From an uncultured Burkholderiales bacterium (lineage in GTDB: Bacteria > Pseudomonadota > Gammaproteobacteria > Burkholderiales > Burkholderiaceae_C): a stretch of DNA of 8,975 bases. Where the stretch lies: positions 1 through 8,975 of the forward strand of contig CAIQIL010000244.1 in assembly GCA_903871865.1 (NCBI GenBank), read 5' to 3'. The position numbers and the translations under genes were made by a program. Below are positions 1 through 6,621 of the stretch, in pieces (position 1 is the first letter of the stretch; each line of letters opens with the position of its first letter). The notes beneath the pieces were generated by a model. That model ran no database searches and was not told the DNA's origin. It saw only the letters and a list, made by a program, of their open reading frames with translations.

Positions 1-236
<236 letters not shown>

Positions 237-242
237 GTGCCG

Positions 243-271
243 ATTCTATCGAGGCCCTGGGCCCGGTTCAC
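243..271 (-). promoter_or_regulatory. Candidate glnS promoter, possibly leaderless
   Basis: On the minus strand a TAGAAT hexamer (243-248, five of six matches to TATAAT) lies 17 bp downstream of a weak GTGAAC (266-271, three of six matches to TTGACA). Only 6 nt (CGGCAC) separate the hexamer from the glnS ATG, so transcription would begin at or next to the start codon. There is no ribosome-binding site between them. The motif is seen; its function is inferred. Confidence 0.4.
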
Positions 272-327
272 CCGATTTGGCGCCCGTGTTCGCGGTAAGG
301 TGGCATCCACGGTGAGGGTTTTTCGAT

Positions 328-332
328 GGAGG
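328..332 (+). promoter_or_regulatory. Shine-Dalgarno GGAGG that favours the second ppk2 ATG
   Basis: GGAGG stands 5 nt before the ATG at 338, which is ideal spacing. It overlaps an upstream in-frame ATG at 326, which has its own weaker GGTGAGGG 7 nt away at 311-318. I therefore place the start at 338 and treat 326 as the alternative, which would add four residues. Confidence 0.6.
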
Positions 333-337
333 CCGAC

Positions 338-1240
338 ATGGGCAAGCAAGACAACAAGGTCAACAACAAGGACAGCGGCAAGGACGGCCCACAAGCCGGC
401 AAGGCCAAGCCCCACAAAGGCAGCCCCCGCCTGAGCCGCAAGGCTTACGAGGCCGCGCTGGAGCCCATGCTGCTGGAGCTGATGCAGGTGTCGCGCTGGC
501 TGGCCCACACGAACAAGCGCCTGCTGGTGATCTTCGAGGGGCGCGACACGGCGGGCAAGAGCGGCGTCATCCACGCCATCGCCAGCGCGCTGGACCCACG
601 CCGCTGCGAGGTCGTGGCGCTGCCCAAGCCCTCCGACACCGAGATGACGCAGTGGTACTTCCAGCGCTACGTGCCCCACCTGCCGGCGGGCGGCCACATC
701 GCCTTGTTCGACCGCAGCTGGTACAACCGCGCCGGGGTCGAGAAGGTCATGGGCTTTTGCTCGGGCGAGGAGCACAAGCGCTTCCTGCGCGAGGCCCCGA
801 TGTTCGAGCTGTCCCTGGTCAACGACGGCATGCTGGTTTTCAAATACTGGCTGACGGTGGACCAGGCCGAACAAGAGGCCCGCTTCGCCGAGCGCCTGGC
901 CGACCCGCTCAAGCGCTGGAAGCTCTCGCCGGTGGACGTGGTGGCGCGCACCAAATACGCCGAGTACGGCAAGGCACGCAATGCCATGCTCAAGGCCACG
1001 CACACGGCCCACGCCCCCTGGACTCTGGTGGATTTCAACGACCAGCGCCTGGGCCGCCTGACCCTGATCCGCCACCTGCTGGACCACCTGCCCGACCAGG
1101 TCGTGCCCGAGAAGGCTTTCGAGATGCCTCCGCTGAAGGGCAAGCCGGCGCGGGAGTCCTACAGCGACGCGCACCGTCCGATTTCGCCCTTCACGTCACC
1201 GCTCATTTCACCCCTTGACATCGTCAATTCAAACGATTGA
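338..1240 (+). CDS. ppk2: Polyphosphate kinase 2 (PPK2 family, class I-like)
   Basis: PPK2 enzymes transfer phosphate between inorganic polyphosphate and nucleotides, usually making NTP from NDP at the expense of polyphosphate in class I members. The 300-residue protein has a basic, hydrophilic tail (about residues 1-35, many Lys and Asn) followed by one P-loop kinase-like domain. The Walker A is GRDTAGKSG (68-76), the Walker B is FDRSWYNR (124-131), and a lid-like DPLKRWKLSP follows (189-198). The ALPKPSDTE segment after the first strand is typical of class I. About 300 residues is normal for a single-domain PPK2. The gene is divergent from glnS with a gap of about 100 bp, and the next gene begins about 110 bp downstream, so it is probably monocistronic. 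The substrate class is inferred from motif resemblance, and AMP-using class III members cannot be fully excluded by eye. Confidence 0.95.
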   Translation: MGKQDNKVNNKDSGKDGPQAGKAKPHKGSPRLSRKAYEAALEPMLLELMQVSRWLAHTNKRLLVIFEGRDTAGKSGVIHAIASALDPRRCEVVALPKPSDTEMTQWYFQRYVPHLPAGGHIALFDRSWYNRAGVEKVMGFCSGEEHKRFLREAPMFELSLVNDGMLVFKYWLTVDQAEQEARFAERLADPLKRWKLSPVDVVARTKYAEYGKARNAMLKATHTAHAPWTLVDFNDQRLGRLTLIRHLLDHLPDQVVPEKAFEMPPLKGKPARESYSDAHRPISPFTSPLISPLDIVNSND

Positions 1241-1272
1241 TTGATTTATCTCCATGGGAAACAAACCGCCGT

Positions 1273-1301
1273 TTCAAACACCCCCTGATTGAGCGTATAT
1301 C
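1273..1301 (+). promoter_or_regulatory. Weak candidate sigma70-type promoter before the GNAT-like gene
   Basis: The ppk2-GNAT gap (1241-1351) is more AT-rich than its surroundings. TTCAAA (1273-1278, four of six to TTGACA) and TATATC (1296-1301, four of six to TATAAT) are separated by 17 bp. A 5-bp inverted repeat, CTGAT (1285-1289) with ATCAG (1303-1307), brackets the -10-like element. The start site would fall near 1308, giving a leader of about 44 nt to the ATG at 1352. Both boxes are weak, so this is a suggestion only. Confidence 0.25.
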
Positions 1302-1351
1302 GATCAGCGTTCAGGTTTCCCCTGTGCGACAGCACCCCGCCGGGCCGGAAG

Positions 1352-2152
1352 ATGCACCCCAACGCGACTCCCGAGCCCCCCGCCATGCTGTACACCACCT
1401 ACCAAAAAATCCACACCCTCACCGTGGAAGAGGTGCACCGCATGCATGCGCTGTTCGAGGCCCACTACGCCTGCAGCCCGCTGGCCACCTTCCTCGACGA
1501 CCTGGGCCGCAAGGAAGGCGCCTTCGTGGTGCGCCACAAGAAGACGCACCAGATCGTCGGTTTCTCGACGCTCGGCGTGTACAAGTTCCAACTGGGCGGC
1601 AAGACCGTCAAGGGCCTGTTCAGCGGCGACACCATCATCGAGCGGGCGCACTGGGGTTCGCGCTCGCTGCAGACGGCCTTCGCCTGGAAGCTGTTCCTGG
1701 AGGCGCTGAAGTCGCCGTTCTCGCGCCAATACTGGCTGCTGATCTCCAAGGGCTACAAAACCTACCTGCTGCTGGCGCGCAACTTCCCCGAGTTCCACCC
1801 GCAACGCGGCGTGCCCCAGCCTGAGCTGGAATCCCTCGTGATCGACTACTGCGAGGCGCTCTTCCCCGGCAAGCTCAACCGCCAGACCATGGTGCTGGAG
1901 TTCGGCGAGGACGCCAACCGGCTGAAGGCCGACGTGGCCGTCATCACCGACGAGATGCGTGCGCGCGACGCCGACATCCGCTTCTTCGAAAGCCGCAACC
2001 CGAGCTGGCAGCAAGGCACGGAGCTGCCCTGCATCGCACGGGCCGACCTGGCGGCCTTCTCGCGCGCCATCGTGCCCTTCCTGTGGAAGGTGCTCAAGCA
2101 GCGCGTGGCGGGCAAGCCGGCCACTCAGGTGGGTCAGCCGCGGTCGGTCTGA
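1352..2152 (+). CDS. Uncharacterised GNAT-like (acyltransferase-fold) protein
   Basis: I cannot assign a reaction. The 266-residue soluble protein has no signal peptide or membrane span. Its first half reads like a GNAT fold: a helical start (TVEEVHRMHALFEAHY, 24-39), strands with GAFVVRHKKTHQIVGFSTLGV (56-76), then GLFSGDTII (88-96) and a helix-capping WGSRSLQTAFAWKLF (101-115) where acetyl-CoA binding would be expected. The block YWLLISKGYKTYLLLARN (127-144), followed by FPEFHP, strikes me as the family hallmark and recalls an uncharacterised GNAT-like family seen widely in bacteria. The canonical Q/RxxGxG/A acyl-CoA loop is not clear, which makes catalysis uncertain. Start choice is poor: ATG 1352 has GGAAG directly adjacent, ATG 1385 has no ribosome site, and a TTG at 1289 is also in frame. 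The 3' end overlaps the opposing DUF3717/DUF1289 gene by 19 bp. Confidence 0.6.
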   Translation: MHPNATPEPPAMLYTTYQKIHTLTVEEVHRMHALFEAHYACSPLATFLDDLGRKEGAFVVRHKKTHQIVGFSTLGVYKFQLGGKTVKGLFSGDTIIERAHWGSRSLQTAFAWKLFLEALKSPFSRQYWLLISKGYKTYLLLARNFPEFHPQRGVPQPELESLVIDYCEALFPGKLNRQTMVLEFGEDANRLKADVAVITDEMRARDADIRFFESRNPSWQQGTELPCIARADLAAFSRAIVPFLWKVLKQRVAGKPATQVGQPRSV

Positions 2153-2649
2153 ACCTGGTGGGCGGTGGCCGCAATGGCTGCTGTGGGGGCGTCCGCGGGC
2201 TGCCCCCGGCGTTCGGCGGCACGCTCCGAGTAGCGGTTGAAGCGCCAGGCGCTGGACTCGATGGTGATGCGCCGCCAGGTGGCGCGCTTCTCGCCGGGCG
2301 TCATCTCGGGCCACAGCTGCACCTCGTCGAAGGTGCGGCCGCAACCCTTGCAAAGGTCGTCACCCTGGCTGGTCGAGCAGATCGCGATGCAGGGGGTGTC
2401 CGGCGTGGTGTCGTACCAGGCCAGCCAGGCCTCGCGGGCGGCGCGCGGCATGGTGTCTTCGTCGCACTCGGTCTCGCGGAAATAGACCATCAGCGCGTAG
2501 ATTTCGGCGAGCTTTTTCACCTCGGCGGCCAGGCTGATGCCGTCGGGCGAAGGCGATCGAACGCGCCACCAATTGATGGCGGATTCGATGTCGGTGATGT
2601 GGATGCCGGCCATGTCGTTGCTGGAAGTTGCGGTGCTGGACGGCAGCAT
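2134..2649 (-). CDS. DUF3717-DUF1289 protein, putative small Cys-rich metal/Fe-S protein
   Basis: This 171-residue protein of unknown function combines two recognisable small domains. Residues 15-60 (GIHITDIESAINWWR through AEIYALMVYFRE) match the DUF3717 pattern, which I know mainly from Burkholderiales. Residues 85-128 match DUF1289, with PCIAIC, then CKGCGRTFDEVQLW, then MTPGEKRATW. The DUF1289 cysteines C87, C91, C100 and C103 form a CxxxC...CxxC set commonly annotated as a possible Fe-S or metal site. The Ala/Thr-rich tail (about 150-171) looks disordered. ATG 2649 shares its A with the trpS stop (TGATG), suggesting translational coupling. An internal ATG at 2613 (MAGIHITD) would start right at the domain and is a serious alternative; neither has a clear ribosome site. 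The gene probably shares the trpS transcript. Domain calls rest on motif memory, and the biochemical role is unknown. Confidence 0.85.
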   Translation of the reverse strand: MLPSSTATSSNDMAGIHITDIESAINWWRVRSPSPDGISLAAEVKKLAEIYALMVYFRETECDEDTMPRAAREAWLAWYDTTPDTPCIAICSTSQGDDLCKGCGRTFDEVQLWPEMTPGEKRATWRRITIESSAWRFNRYSERAAERRGQPADAPTAAIAATAHQVQTDRG

Positions 2650-4013
2650 CAGGCTTGCGCGGCTTTGGCTGCTTGGTTGGCAGCTTTGTCGGCTTTCTCG
2701 GCCTCGGCCACCCGCGTGGCCTCGACCAGGGCCGCCAGGGCCGCCGACACCGCTTCGGCGCTGACACCTTCTGCACGCGCCACCGGGGCCTCGGCCAGGG
2801 CCGCATCGCCTTCGGCCTTCAGGCGCTTGACCCAGTTGCCGGCCTCGCGGCCATCGGCCAAGCCTGTGCTTTGCAGCAGCAGGTGGTTGTGCGCGTCGGT
2901 GAGCTTGAAATAGAACAGGCCGTCGGCCTCTCGGTATTGCTTGATGAGCGGCAGGGCGACCTTCTCTGTCGCGGCTGGGGCGTGTGGCTGGGCCACGGCC
3001 ACCATGGTGCGCAAACCCACGGCCTGGCGCAGTTCCTTGATGAAGGGCGTGGCCGTCTGGCGGGCCTTGGCCGCACCGGCCTGCAGCACGTCTTCGATGC
3101 GTTCCGGGTGGGCCATCAGCTCGGCATAGTGGGCGCGCATGGGCCCGACGTGCGCTTCGACCAGATCGACCACGCGCTGCTTGGCATCGCCCCAGCCCAG
3201 GCCAGCGACGAGGTCGCGGCGGAAGGCCTCGCGGGTGGCGGCGTCCGCGAACGCGTCGTGCAGGGTCACGAGGTGGGCGCTGTCCGGGTCTTTCGGCTCG
3301 CCGGGCAGGCGGGAGTCGGTCACCACGCGGGCGATGGCGTCCTTCAGGCCCTTGGCGCCGCCCTCGAACAGGGGCACGGTGTTGTCGTAGCTCTTGCTCA
3401 TCTTGCGGCCGTCCAGGCCGGGCAAGGTGGCCACGCTCTCTTCGATTTCGGCTTCGGGCAGCACGAACAGCTCACGGCCGGCGCCAAACTGGTGGTTGAA
3501 GCGCTGGGCCACGTCGCGCGCCATCTCGATGTGCTGCACCTGGTCGCGGCCCACGGGCACGCGGTGGGCGTTGAACATCAGGATGTCGGCCGCCATCAGG
3601 ATGGGGTAGCAAAACAGGCCCATGGTGACGCCGTCGTCGGGCTCGACGCCCTTGGCCTCGTTGGCATCGACCGAGGCCTTGTAGGCGTGCGCACGGTTCA
3701 TCTGGCCCTTGGCCGTCACGCAGGTCAGCAGCCAGTTGAGCTCGGTGATTTCGGGGATGTCGCTTTGCGCGTAGAAGGTGACGCGGCCGGTGTCCAGGCC
3801 AGCGGCCAGCCAGGTGGCGGCGATTTCCAGACGCGAGCGGGCGATGCGCGCCGGATCGTCGCACTTGATGAGGGCGTGGTAGTCGGCCAGGAAGAAGAAA
3901 CTCTCGACGCCGGCTTCACGGCTGGCCGCGATGGCCGGGCGGATGGCGCCGACGTAGTTGCCGAGGTGGGGGGTGCCGGTGGTGGTGATGCCGGTGAGGA
4001 CGCGCTGGTTCAT
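2649..4013 (-). CDS. trpS: Tryptophanyl-tRNA synthetase with C-terminal extension
   Basis: TrpS is the cytoplasmic class I enzyme that charges tRNA-Trp. The 454-residue product begins MNQRVLTGIT and has the HIGH-equivalent motif TGTPHLGNY (12-20), the tryptophan-pocket region GLFCYPILMAADILMF (132-147), VPVGRDQVQH (152-161), and KMSKS (204-208). The standard catalytic and anticodon-binding parts end near residue 340. The remaining 110 or so residues are additional to the usual 330-350 residue bacterial enzyme. They contain a compact segment, PLIKQYREADGLFYFKL...LLLQSTGL...AGNWVKRLKAEG (355-402), then an Ala/Glu/Lys-rich helical tail to the end. ATG 4011-4013 fits the family start. There is no ribosome-binding site, but a TAAAAT hexamer lies 7 nt upstream. 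The gene is divergent from purN and overlaps the downstream DUF3717/DUF1289 gene through TGATG. Confidence 0.97.
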   Translation of the reverse strand: MNQRVLTGITTTGTPHLGNYVGAIRPAIAASREAGVESFFFLADYHALIKCDDPARIARSRLEIAATWLAAGLDTGRVTFYAQSDIPEITELNWLLTCVTAKGQMNRAHAYKASVDANEAKGVEPDDGVTMGLFCYPILMAADILMFNAHRVPVGRDQVQHIEMARDVAQRFNHQFGAGRELFVLPEAEIEESVATLPGLDGRKMSKSYDNTVPLFEGGAKGLKDAIARVVTDSRLPGEPKDPDSAHLVTLHDAFADAATREAFRRDLVAGLGWGDAKQRVVDLVEAHVGPMRAHYAELMAHPERIEDVLQAGAAKARQTATPFIKELRQAVGLRTMVAVAQPHAPAATEKVALPLIKQYREADGLFYFKLTDAHNHLLLQSTGLADGREAGNWVKRLKAEGDAALAEAPVARAEGVSAEAVSAALAALVEATRVAEAEKADKAANQAAKAAQA

Positions 4014-4020
4014 GGCGTGG

Positions 4021-4026
4021 ATTTTA
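4021..4026 (-). promoter_or_regulatory. -10-like TAAAAT directly upstream of trpS, possible leaderless start
   Basis: On the minus strand TAAAAT (five of six to TATAAT) is followed by only 7 nt (CCACGCC) and then the trpS ATG. I see no acceptable -35 box 16-18 bp upstream and no Shine-Dalgarno sequence at normal spacing; the nearest purine run, GGGGGGAG, is about 18 nt away. The position is right for transcription to start at the A of ATG. Confidence 0.4.
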
Positions 4027-4072
4027 GGCGCTCCCCCCTGGTCTGCGCTGGCGCACCGGGCGGCAGGGCCAC

Positions 4073-4078
4073 TACACT
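4073..4078 (+). promoter_or_regulatory. -10-like TACACT upstream of purN
   Basis: TACACT (four of six to TATAAT) ends 10 nt before the purN ATG. No Shine-Dalgarno sequence appears in the intervening CTCGGCTCGC. A transcript from it would carry a leader of only a few nucleotides. The trpS and purN signals share a divergent gap of 75 bp, so the two promoters would lie back to back. I could not find a convincing -35 box. Confidence 0.3.
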
Positions 4079-4088
4079 CTCGGCTCGC

Positions 4089-4721
4089 ATGAAATCCATC
4101 GTCATCCTGATCAGCGGACGGGGCTCCAACATGGAGGCCATCGTCCAAGCCTGCCAGCAAGAAAGCTGGCCCGCCCGCATCGCGGCCGTCGTGAGCAACA
4201 AGGCCTCGGCTGAAGGTCTGCAATTTGCCGCCGCGCGGGGCATCGCCACGGCCGTGGTGGACCACAAGGCCTTCGACAGCCGCGAAGCCTTCGACGCCGA
4301 GCTGGCGCGGGTGGTCGATGGCTTTGCGCCCGATGTGGTGGTGCTGGCCGGCTTCATGCGCATCCTCACCGCGGGCTTCGTGCGCCATTTCGAGGGCCGC
4401 ATGCTCAATGTGCACCCGTCCCTTCTGCCGGCCTTCCCCGGCTTGCACACGCACCAGCGCGCCATCGAGGCCGGCTGCAAGCTGGCCGGCGCCACGGTGC
4501 ACTTCGTCACGCCCGAGCTCGACCACGGCCCCATCGTGGCCCAGGCGGCCGTGCCCGTGCTGAACGGTGACACGCCCCAGGCCCTGGCCGAGCGCGTGCT
4601 GGTGCAGGAGCACCGCCTCTACCCGCAGGCCGTGCGCTGGCTGGTGGAAGACCGCCTGGCGCTGGACGCAGGTGTGGTTCGGCACCGCGACGGCACGCCC
4701 CAGGTGACCTGGGGCGGCTGA
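4089..4721 (+). CDS. purN: Phosphoribosylglycinamide formyltransferase 1 (GAR transformylase)
   Basis: PurN transfers the formyl group of 10-formyltetrahydrofolate to glycinamide ribonucleotide, the third step of purine synthesis, in the cytosol. The 210-residue length matches the family (about 190-215). Visible signatures are the phosphate-binding loop SGRGSN (9-14), VVSNKASAEGL (34-44), the formyltransferase core VVVLAGFMRILT (83-94), MLNVHPSLLPAFPG (105-118) with the catalytic N107 and H109, and the catalytic D145 in TPELDHGPIVAQ (141-152). These correspond to N106, H108 and D144 of the E. coli enzyme. ATG 4089 gives the canonical MKSIVILISGRGSN start. The gene stands alone: purM is not visible next to it, trpS is divergent, and a 123-bp gap follows. 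The last codons and stop are part of a 16-bp imperfect duplication. Confidence 0.97.
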   Translation: MKSIVILISGRGSNMEAIVQACQQESWPARIAAVVSNKASAEGLQFAAARGIATAVVDHKAFDSREAFDAELARVVDGFAPDVVVLAGFMRILTAGFVRHFEGRMLNVHPSLLPAFPGLHTHQRAIEAGCKLAGATVHFVTPELDHGPIVAQAAVPVLNGDTPQALAERVLVQEHRLYPQAVRWLVEDRLALDAGVVRHRDGTPQVTWGG

Positions 4722-4742
4722 ACGGCACGGCGGCTGAACGGC
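4713..4742 (+). repeat. 16-bp period duplication across the purN stop codon
   Basis: GGCGGCTGAACGGC occurs at 4713-4726 and again at 4729-4742, separated by AC. The first copy contains the purN stop TGA (4719-4721). The second TGA (4735-4737) is out of frame with it. The repeat looks like a replication-slippage duplication. Confidence 0.8.
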
Positions 4743-4754
4743 CGAAGGCCCTCC

Positions 4755-4783
4755 TGCGACGCGGGTGCTAGGCTGTCGCACCC
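4755..4783. promoter_or_regulatory. Nested inverted repeats over a possible promoter of the DUF2167-protease unit
   Basis: Two perfect 6-bp inverted repeats interlock: TGCGAC (4755-4760) with GTCGCA (4775-4780), and GGGTGC (4763-4768) with GCACCC (4778-4783). Their right arms overlap, so only one can pair at a time. The sequence TGCTAGGCT (4766-4774), which resembles an extended -10 element, sits inside them. No good -35 box is present. This could be an operator, or an mRNA switch or weak terminator after purN; there is no T-run. The structure is seen, the role is inferred. Confidence 0.35.
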
Positions 4784-4831
4784 ACATCCAAATCAGCAGC
4801 GCGGCCCCGGCCACGGGAAAGCCGCCGCCCC

Positions 4832-4837
4832 AGGGAG
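4832..4837 (+). promoter_or_regulatory. Shine-Dalgarno AGGGAG of the DUF2167 gene
   Basis: AGGGAG lies 7 nt before ATG 4845. It supports translation from this ATG, so the odd RPQ-repeat N-terminus is probably real and not an over-extended call. Confidence 0.65.
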
Positions 4838-4844
4838 CTTCGCC

Positions 4845-5876
4845 ATGACCCACCGCCAACAACGCCCACAGCGCCCACAACGCCCACAGCGCCCATCACA
4901 CCGGCCGCGCGCAGGCCTCGCCGCCATCGCCGTGGCCACCGCCCTGCTGGGCGCCATCGGCCTGGGCGCCTTGGCGCCAGACCGCGCCTGGGCCCAGACA
5001 GCACCTGCAACGCCGGCCACGTCGGCCACCGCGGCCACCTCCCAGCGCGAAGCCGAGGCCGAAGCCGCCCTGCGTGCTGTCAAGGCCAGCCAGATCGCCG
5101 GCCCCACCGACATCGCCCTGCGCGACCAGGCCACGCTCAAGCTGCCCGCAGGCTACCTGTGGGTGCCCGAGCCCGCCGCCAGCCAGTTGATGCGGGCCAT
5201 GGGCAACCACCCGGACGAGCGCATGCTGGGCCTGGTCTTCCCGCAGTCCGATGAACAAGGCTGGATGGCCGTGGCGCGCTATGAGCCCTCGGGGCACATC
5301 CCCGAAGACGACGCCGCGCACTGGGACGTCGATGGGCTCTACAAAGGCCTGAAAGAAGGCACGGAAGCCAGCAACGAGGACCGCCGCCAGAAGGGCTTCC
5401 CGGAGCTGGACATCGGTGGCTGGGTGGAAAAGCCCACCTACGACGCCGCCACGCACCGCCTGGTGTGGTCGCTGTCGGTGCGGCACAAGGGCGCCACGGC
5501 CGATGCGCCCACCAGCATCAACTACAACACCTACGCGCTGGGCCGCGAGGGCTACGTGACGCTCAACCTCATCACCGACCTGAAAGACATCGCCCAGGAC
5601 AAGCGCCACGCCCAGGTGCTGCTGTCGGCGCTGAGCTTTGGCGAAGGCAAGCGCTACGCCGACTTCAACGCCTCGACCGACAAGGTCGCCGAGTACGGCC
5701 TGGCCGCGCTGGTGGGCGGGCTGGCGGCCAAGAAGATCGGCCTGTTCGCGCTGGCCGCCGGCTTCCTGGCCAAGTTCGCCAAGGTGATCGCTCTGGCGGC
5801 CTTTGGCGGCTGGGCCGCCTTCAAGCGATTTTTCAAACGCGGCAAACCCCAAGAGCCGCAAGAACCACAAGCCTGA
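4845..5876 (+). CDS. DUF2167 family membrane-anchored exported protein
   Basis: The function of DUF2167 (COG4714-type 'membrane-anchored proteins') is unknown. This 343-residue member starts with an unusual RPQ-repeat n-region ([17 protein letters not shown]), followed by a signal-peptide hydrophobic core (about 24-44) and a likely signal peptidase site after AWA (residue 50). An Ala/Thr-rich linker (51-70) leads to the DUF2167 domain (about 84-285): [23 protein letters not shown] (86-108), GLVFP (129-133), [19 protein letters not shown] (139-157), the [16 protein letters not shown] block (227-242), and [17 protein letters not shown] (259-275). The C-terminus has one long or two short membrane helices (about 284-325), then a basic FKRFFKRGK and a PQEPQEPQA tail. 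The bulk should be periplasmic. The start has a good ribosome site, AGGGAG, 7 nt upstream. The site-2 protease gene begins 6 bp after the stop. Confidence 0.87.
   Translation: MTHRQQRPQRPQRPQRPSHRPRAGLAAIAVATALLGAIGLGALAPDRAWAQTAPATPATSATAATSQREAEAEAALRAVKASQIAGPTDIALRDQATLKLPAGYLWVPEPAASQLMRAMGNHPDERMLGLVFPQSDEQGWMAVARYEPSGHIPEDDAAHWDVDGLYKGLKEGTEASNEDRRQKGFPELDIGGWVEKPTYDAATHRLVWSLSVRHKGATADAPTSINYNTYALGREGYVTLNLITDLKDIAQDKRHAQVLLSALSFGEGKRYADFNASTDKVAEYGLAALVGGLAAKKIGLFALAAGFLAKFAKVIALAAFGGWAAFKRFFKRGKPQEPQEPQA
4860..4895 (+). repeat. 18-bp tandem repeat (x2) encoding QRPQRP
   Basis: CAACGCCCACAGCGCCCA is repeated twice in tandem. Each unit is itself two near-identical 9-mers differing only by CAA/CAG, so the region reads as four Gln-Arg-Pro triplets at residues 6-17 of the DUF2167 protein. 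Copy number could vary between strains without a frameshift. Confidence 0.9.
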
Positions 5877-5878
5877 GG
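5875..5878 (+). promoter_or_regulatory. GAGG ribosome site embedded in the DUF2167 stop
   Basis: The DUF2167 stop TGA and the next two G residues make GAGG, which stands 4 nt before the protease ATG at 5883. Ribosomes ending the first gene would sit on the initiation site of the second, which suggests translational coupling. Confidence 0.55.
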
Positions 5879-5882
5879 CCCC

Positions 5883-6614
5883 ATGGTCAAACTGCTTTTC
5901 CTGCTGTTCAGCGGCCTCAAGTTCAGCAAGTTGCTGCTCACAGGCGGCAGCATGCTGGTGTCGCTGGTGGTCTATGGCCTGATCTTCGGGTGGCGCTACG
6001 CAGCGGGTTTCATCGCACTGCTGTTCGTGCACGAGATGGGCCACTACATCGCCGCCAGGCAGCGCGGCCTGAACGTGGGTGCGCCCACCTTCATCCCCTT
6101 CGTGGGCGCCTGGATCGAGCTCAAGGAGCTGCCGCACGACGCCGAGACCGAGGCCTACGTCGGCCTGGGCGGCCCGCTGGTGGGCACCCTCGGCGCGCTG
6201 GCCTGCTACTTCGTGGCGCGCGACATGGGCGCGGACGGCCGCTGGCTGCTGGCCGTGGCCTACAGCGGCTTCTTCCTCAACCTCTTCAACCTGATCCCGC
6301 TGTCGCCGCTGGACGGTGGCCGCATCACGGCCGTGCTGTCACCGCGGCTGTGGCTGCTCGGCGTGCCGGTGCTGCTGGGCCTGTTCTGGTTGAACCCCAG
6401 CCCCATGCTGATCTTGATCGCCGTGCTGGCCGCGCCGCAGGTGATGAAGGCCTGGCGCTTCCAGGCCGACGACCCGGCCAACGCGGGCTACTACCGCGCT
6501 TCGGCCGAAACGCGCCTGAGCTACGCCACCGCTTACCTGGGCCTGCTGGGCTTCCTGGCCGTCATGACGCACGACGTGCACGAGATGCTGGGTGCGGCCA
6601 CGCGCATGCAGTGA
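5883..6614 (+). CDS. Site-2 protease family intramembrane zinc metalloprotease (peptidase M50)
   Basis: This is a multi-pass inner-membrane metalloprotease of the M50/SpoIVFB-like family, which cleaves substrates within the membrane. The 243-residue protein has the zinc-ligand motif HEMGH (50-54; H50, H54 and the catalytic E51) inside a hydrophobic helix (about 38-56). The third zinc ligand lies in the conserved [17 protein letters not shown] block (131-147), D144 of LDGG. The [15 protein letters not shown] stretch (92-106) is also family-typical. About six hydrophobic segments are visible (roughly 16-35, 38-56, 93-112, 120-140, 153-173, 223-240). No PDZ, CBS or other regulatory domain is present, so this is a minimal enzyme unlike RseP. 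ATG 5883 follows the DUF2167 stop by 6 bp with an embedded GAGG site, so the two are almost certainly co-transcribed. The substrate is unknown; the neighbouring DUF2167 protein is an obvious candidate partner. Confidence 0.93.
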   Translation: MVKLLFLLFSGLKFSKLLLTGGSMLVSLVVYGLIFGWRYAAGFIALLFVHEMGHYIAARQRGLNVGAPTFIPFVGAWIELKELPHDAETEAYVGLGGPLVGTLGALACYFVARDMGADGRWLLAVAYSGFFLNLFNLIPLSPLDGGRITAVLSPRLWLLGVPVLLGLFWLNPSPMLILIAVLAAPQVMKAWRFQADDPANAGYYRASAETRLSYATAYLGLLGFLAVMTHDVHEMLGAATRMQ

Positions 6615-6621
6615 GCGGCCA

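Noticed and set aside
1215..1227. TTGAC-ATC-GTCAA hairpin with a perfect TTGACA -35 hexamer at the end of ppk2
   Set aside because: The stem is only 5 bp, without a T-run and within coding sequence. No acceptable -10 box lies 16-18 bp downstream of the TTGACA.
2628..4088. A long plus-strand frame in front of purN, antisense to trpS
   Set aside because: It is the mirror of the trpS coding sequence, rich in His, Gly and Gln with no domain. purN itself begins at 4089 with a canonical start.
4014..4880. A 743-codon minus-strand frame that extends trpS far upstream, to 4880
   Set aside because: The part above 4013 overlaps purN completely, its sequence is antisense to purN, and TrpS family starts match MNQRVLTG at 4013.
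4860..4895. Short tandem repeats as a possible CRISPR or iteron array
   Set aside because: The repeats are contiguous, in-frame 9/18-mers with no spacers and lie inside a translated signal-peptide region.
4896..6137. A 413-codon minus-strand frame opposite the DUF2167 and protease genes
   Set aside because: Its composition is typical of GC-rich antisense shadows, and both genes on the other strand have clear domains.
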